Below are positions 62,977 through 64,000 of a stretch of DNA of 64,000 nt, piece after piece; the stretch's first letter is position 1; each line of letters starts with the position of its first letter. The stretch is from contig CAZGKT010000011.1 of assembly GCA_964525605.1 (NCBI GenBank), positions 36,374 through 100,373 of the forward strand, read 5' to 3'. A program made the position numbers and the translations under genes. Below the pieces are notes generated by a model. The model was not told where the DNA came from. It searched no databases and saw only the letters and a program-made list of their open reading frames with translations. The DNA comes from CAVTWJ01 sp964525605 (GTDB lineage Bacteria; Oederibacteriota; Muellerivitia; Muellerivitales; Muellerivitaceae).

Positions 62977-63666
62977 ATGGCCGTTAAAGCTGTTATCTTT
63001 GATTTGTTTGGGACCTTGATCCACGATAAATTCTTGTCCCTCACCTATCCGGCGTTTCTGTCGCGCATGGCCGCTTCGCTAAGTTTGAAAAACGAAGAGT
63101 TCGAACCCCTTTGGCAGGGCTCCTACCTGGATCGAACGACTGGAAAATACCCGACGCTTCAGGACAATGTGAGGTGGATTGGGGAAAAACTTGGCCGGAC
63201 CTTTGAATCATCCGCGGTGGAAAACGCGGCCGCGCAAATTGTGGAAGTGACCCGACAGTCTTTTCTGCCCCGACGCCAGGCCTTGGATGTGTTGAACCAA
63301 ATCAAGCGCATGGGATTGAAGACCGGCTTGATATCGGATTGCGGCCCGGCTGTTCCTCTTATATGGAACGAGACGCCTTTCGCGGGTCTGTTTGATGCCA
63401 CGGCTTTTTCTTGTAAAGAATGCCTGAAAAAACCCGACCCGAAGTTTTTCAAAGTGATCCTCGATCGTCTGGATGTTCAGGCAAAGGACTGTTTTTATGT
63501 CGGCGACGGTAATAGCGGGGAATTGCAAGGGGCGAAAGCCCTGGGCATGAAAACCGCCCTGATATGGGGCCTGATCGACCCTGAGGAACCGGAAAGACTC
63601 GTGCTAAAAGATTGGGAGGGAGTGACTTTGGTATCATTGACGGAAGTGGTGGATCTCTTAACCTAG
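62977..63666 (+). CDS. HAD-superfamily hydrolase
   Basis: 229 residues. Motif I DLFGT with nucleophile Asp9, motif II in GLISDCGPA, motif III Lys in KKPDPKFFK, motif IV YVGDGNSGEL. Phosphatase of the phosphoglycolate or small-sugar-phosphate type; substrate unknown. A GGCGGTAAG lies before the ATG. The next gene follows in 20 bases. Confidence 0.9.
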   Translation: MAVKAVIFDLFGTLIHDKFLSLTYPAFLSRMAASLSLKNEEFEPLWQGSYLDRTTGKYPTLQDNVRWIGEKLGRTFESSAVENAAAQIVEVTRQSFLPRRQALDVLNQIKRMGLKTGLISDCGPAVPLIWNETPFAGLFDATAFSCKECLKKPDPKFFKVILDRLDVQAKDCFYVGDGNSGELQGAKALGMKTALIWGLIDPEEPERLVLKDWEGVTLVSLTEVVDLLT

Positions 63667-63686
63667 GGTGACGCGGAGGAATAACC

Positions 63687-64000
63687 ATGTTTGGGACTAA
63701 CAGTTGGCTCATCTGGGCCCTGGGTTCGGCCTTTTTCGCGGCATTGACCGCTCTCTTTGCCAAGATTGGGGTGGCGGATATTAATTCCAATCTGGCGACC
63801 TTTATCCGCACGGTTGTCATCCTGGGTATGACTGCGGTGATTATTTCTTTCCGGCAAGAGTGGAAAAGGCCGGACGCCCTATCCCATCAGGGCCTGCTTT
63901 TTCTGGTTCTTTCAGCCTTGGCCACAGGGCTTTCCTGGCTTTGCTATTACCGTGCCTTGCAATTGGGGCCAGTCTCCTCGGTCGCGCCGGTGGACAAGCT
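63687..64000 (+). CDS. EamA/DMT-type membrane transporter, 3' end cut by window
   Basis: At least 104 residues. Three hydrophobic helices with the EamA signature WLIWALGSAFFAALTALFAKIGV and, later, LCYYRALQLGPVSSVAPVDK. Exports or imports small metabolites. CGGAGGA precedes the ATG. Probable operon with the HAD gene. Confidence 0.88.
   Translation, partial: MFGTNSWLIWALGSAFFAALTALFAKIGVADINSNLATFIRTVVILGMTAVIISFRQEWKRPDALSHQGLLFLVLSALATGLSWLCYYRALQLGPVSSVAPVDK

Overview
The window looks like chromosome from an uncultured, diderm (Gram-negative) bacterium of moderate to high GC. The evidence is beta-barrel outer-membrane protein candidates of the PorV/UPF0164 type, large secreted proteins with Thr/Pro-rich linkers and FlgD-like C-terminal domains, periplasmic CpxP-like and TPR proteins, and a partner-switching signalling set. 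This mix is typical of FCB-like or little-known candidate phyla. I cannot name the species, and the affiliation is inference only. No phage, plasmid, CRISPR array or intact insertion sequence was seen.

Layout. 1-10.4 kb: a secretion block in which a subtilisin-like protease and a giant Thr/Pro-repeat protein are each followed, with overlapping stop/start codons, by a PorV-like outer-membrane protein (the second fused to TPRs); a family 4 uracil-DNA glycosylase lies between the pairs. 10.4-14.6 kb: a phosphatase/anti-sigma-kinase fusion, a STAS anti-anti-sigma factor and a TPR protein, coupled to the block before. 14.7-17.6 kb: PilZ protein, gltX, an acetyltransferase and tRNA-Gln(CTG). 17.8-24.4 kb: CpxP-like protein, small exported and TPR proteins, an ABC exporter. 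24.4-31.2 kb: a minus-strand operon (double alpha/beta hydrolase, membrane spermidine-synthase-like protein, exported isoaspartyl-methyltransferase-like protein) flanked by two paralogous TPR genes. 31.2-35.9 kb: sugar-binding protein divergent from a clan GH-A glycosidase, then a Trp-rich exported protein. 36.0-41.0 kb: nadB, a PAS histidine kinase, a palindromic repeat element, a single-domain response regulator and an NtrC-type regulator. 41.1-48.3 kb: exported/membrane proteins of unknown role, a GH5-malectin secreted enzyme and a frameshifted acyltransferase-3 gene. 48.7-53.4 kb: response regulator, Cys-rich Crp/Fnr regulator, small genes including a cysteine-less thioredoxin fold, a divergent EAL protein and a second STAS protein. 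54.2-64 kb: two SDR-type genes, rhodanese, truncated globin, radical SAM protein, XRE-2TM protein, a 1207-residue FAD/Fe-S oxidase, a HAD phosphatase and the start of an EamA transporter.

How it fits together. The window is rich in secretion and signalling: proteins that appear to be exported and sorted by a C-terminal domain sit in operons with their candidate outer-membrane partners, and the first such operon runs straight into a partner-switching regulatory module. Polysaccharide-active enzymes (GH5, clan GH-A) and a sugar-binding protein suggest use of plant or microbial polysaccharides. Redox functions (aspartate oxidase, D-2-hydroxy-acid-dehydrogenase-like oxidase, globin, rhodanese, Cys-rich Crp) suggest a life with changing oxygen supply.
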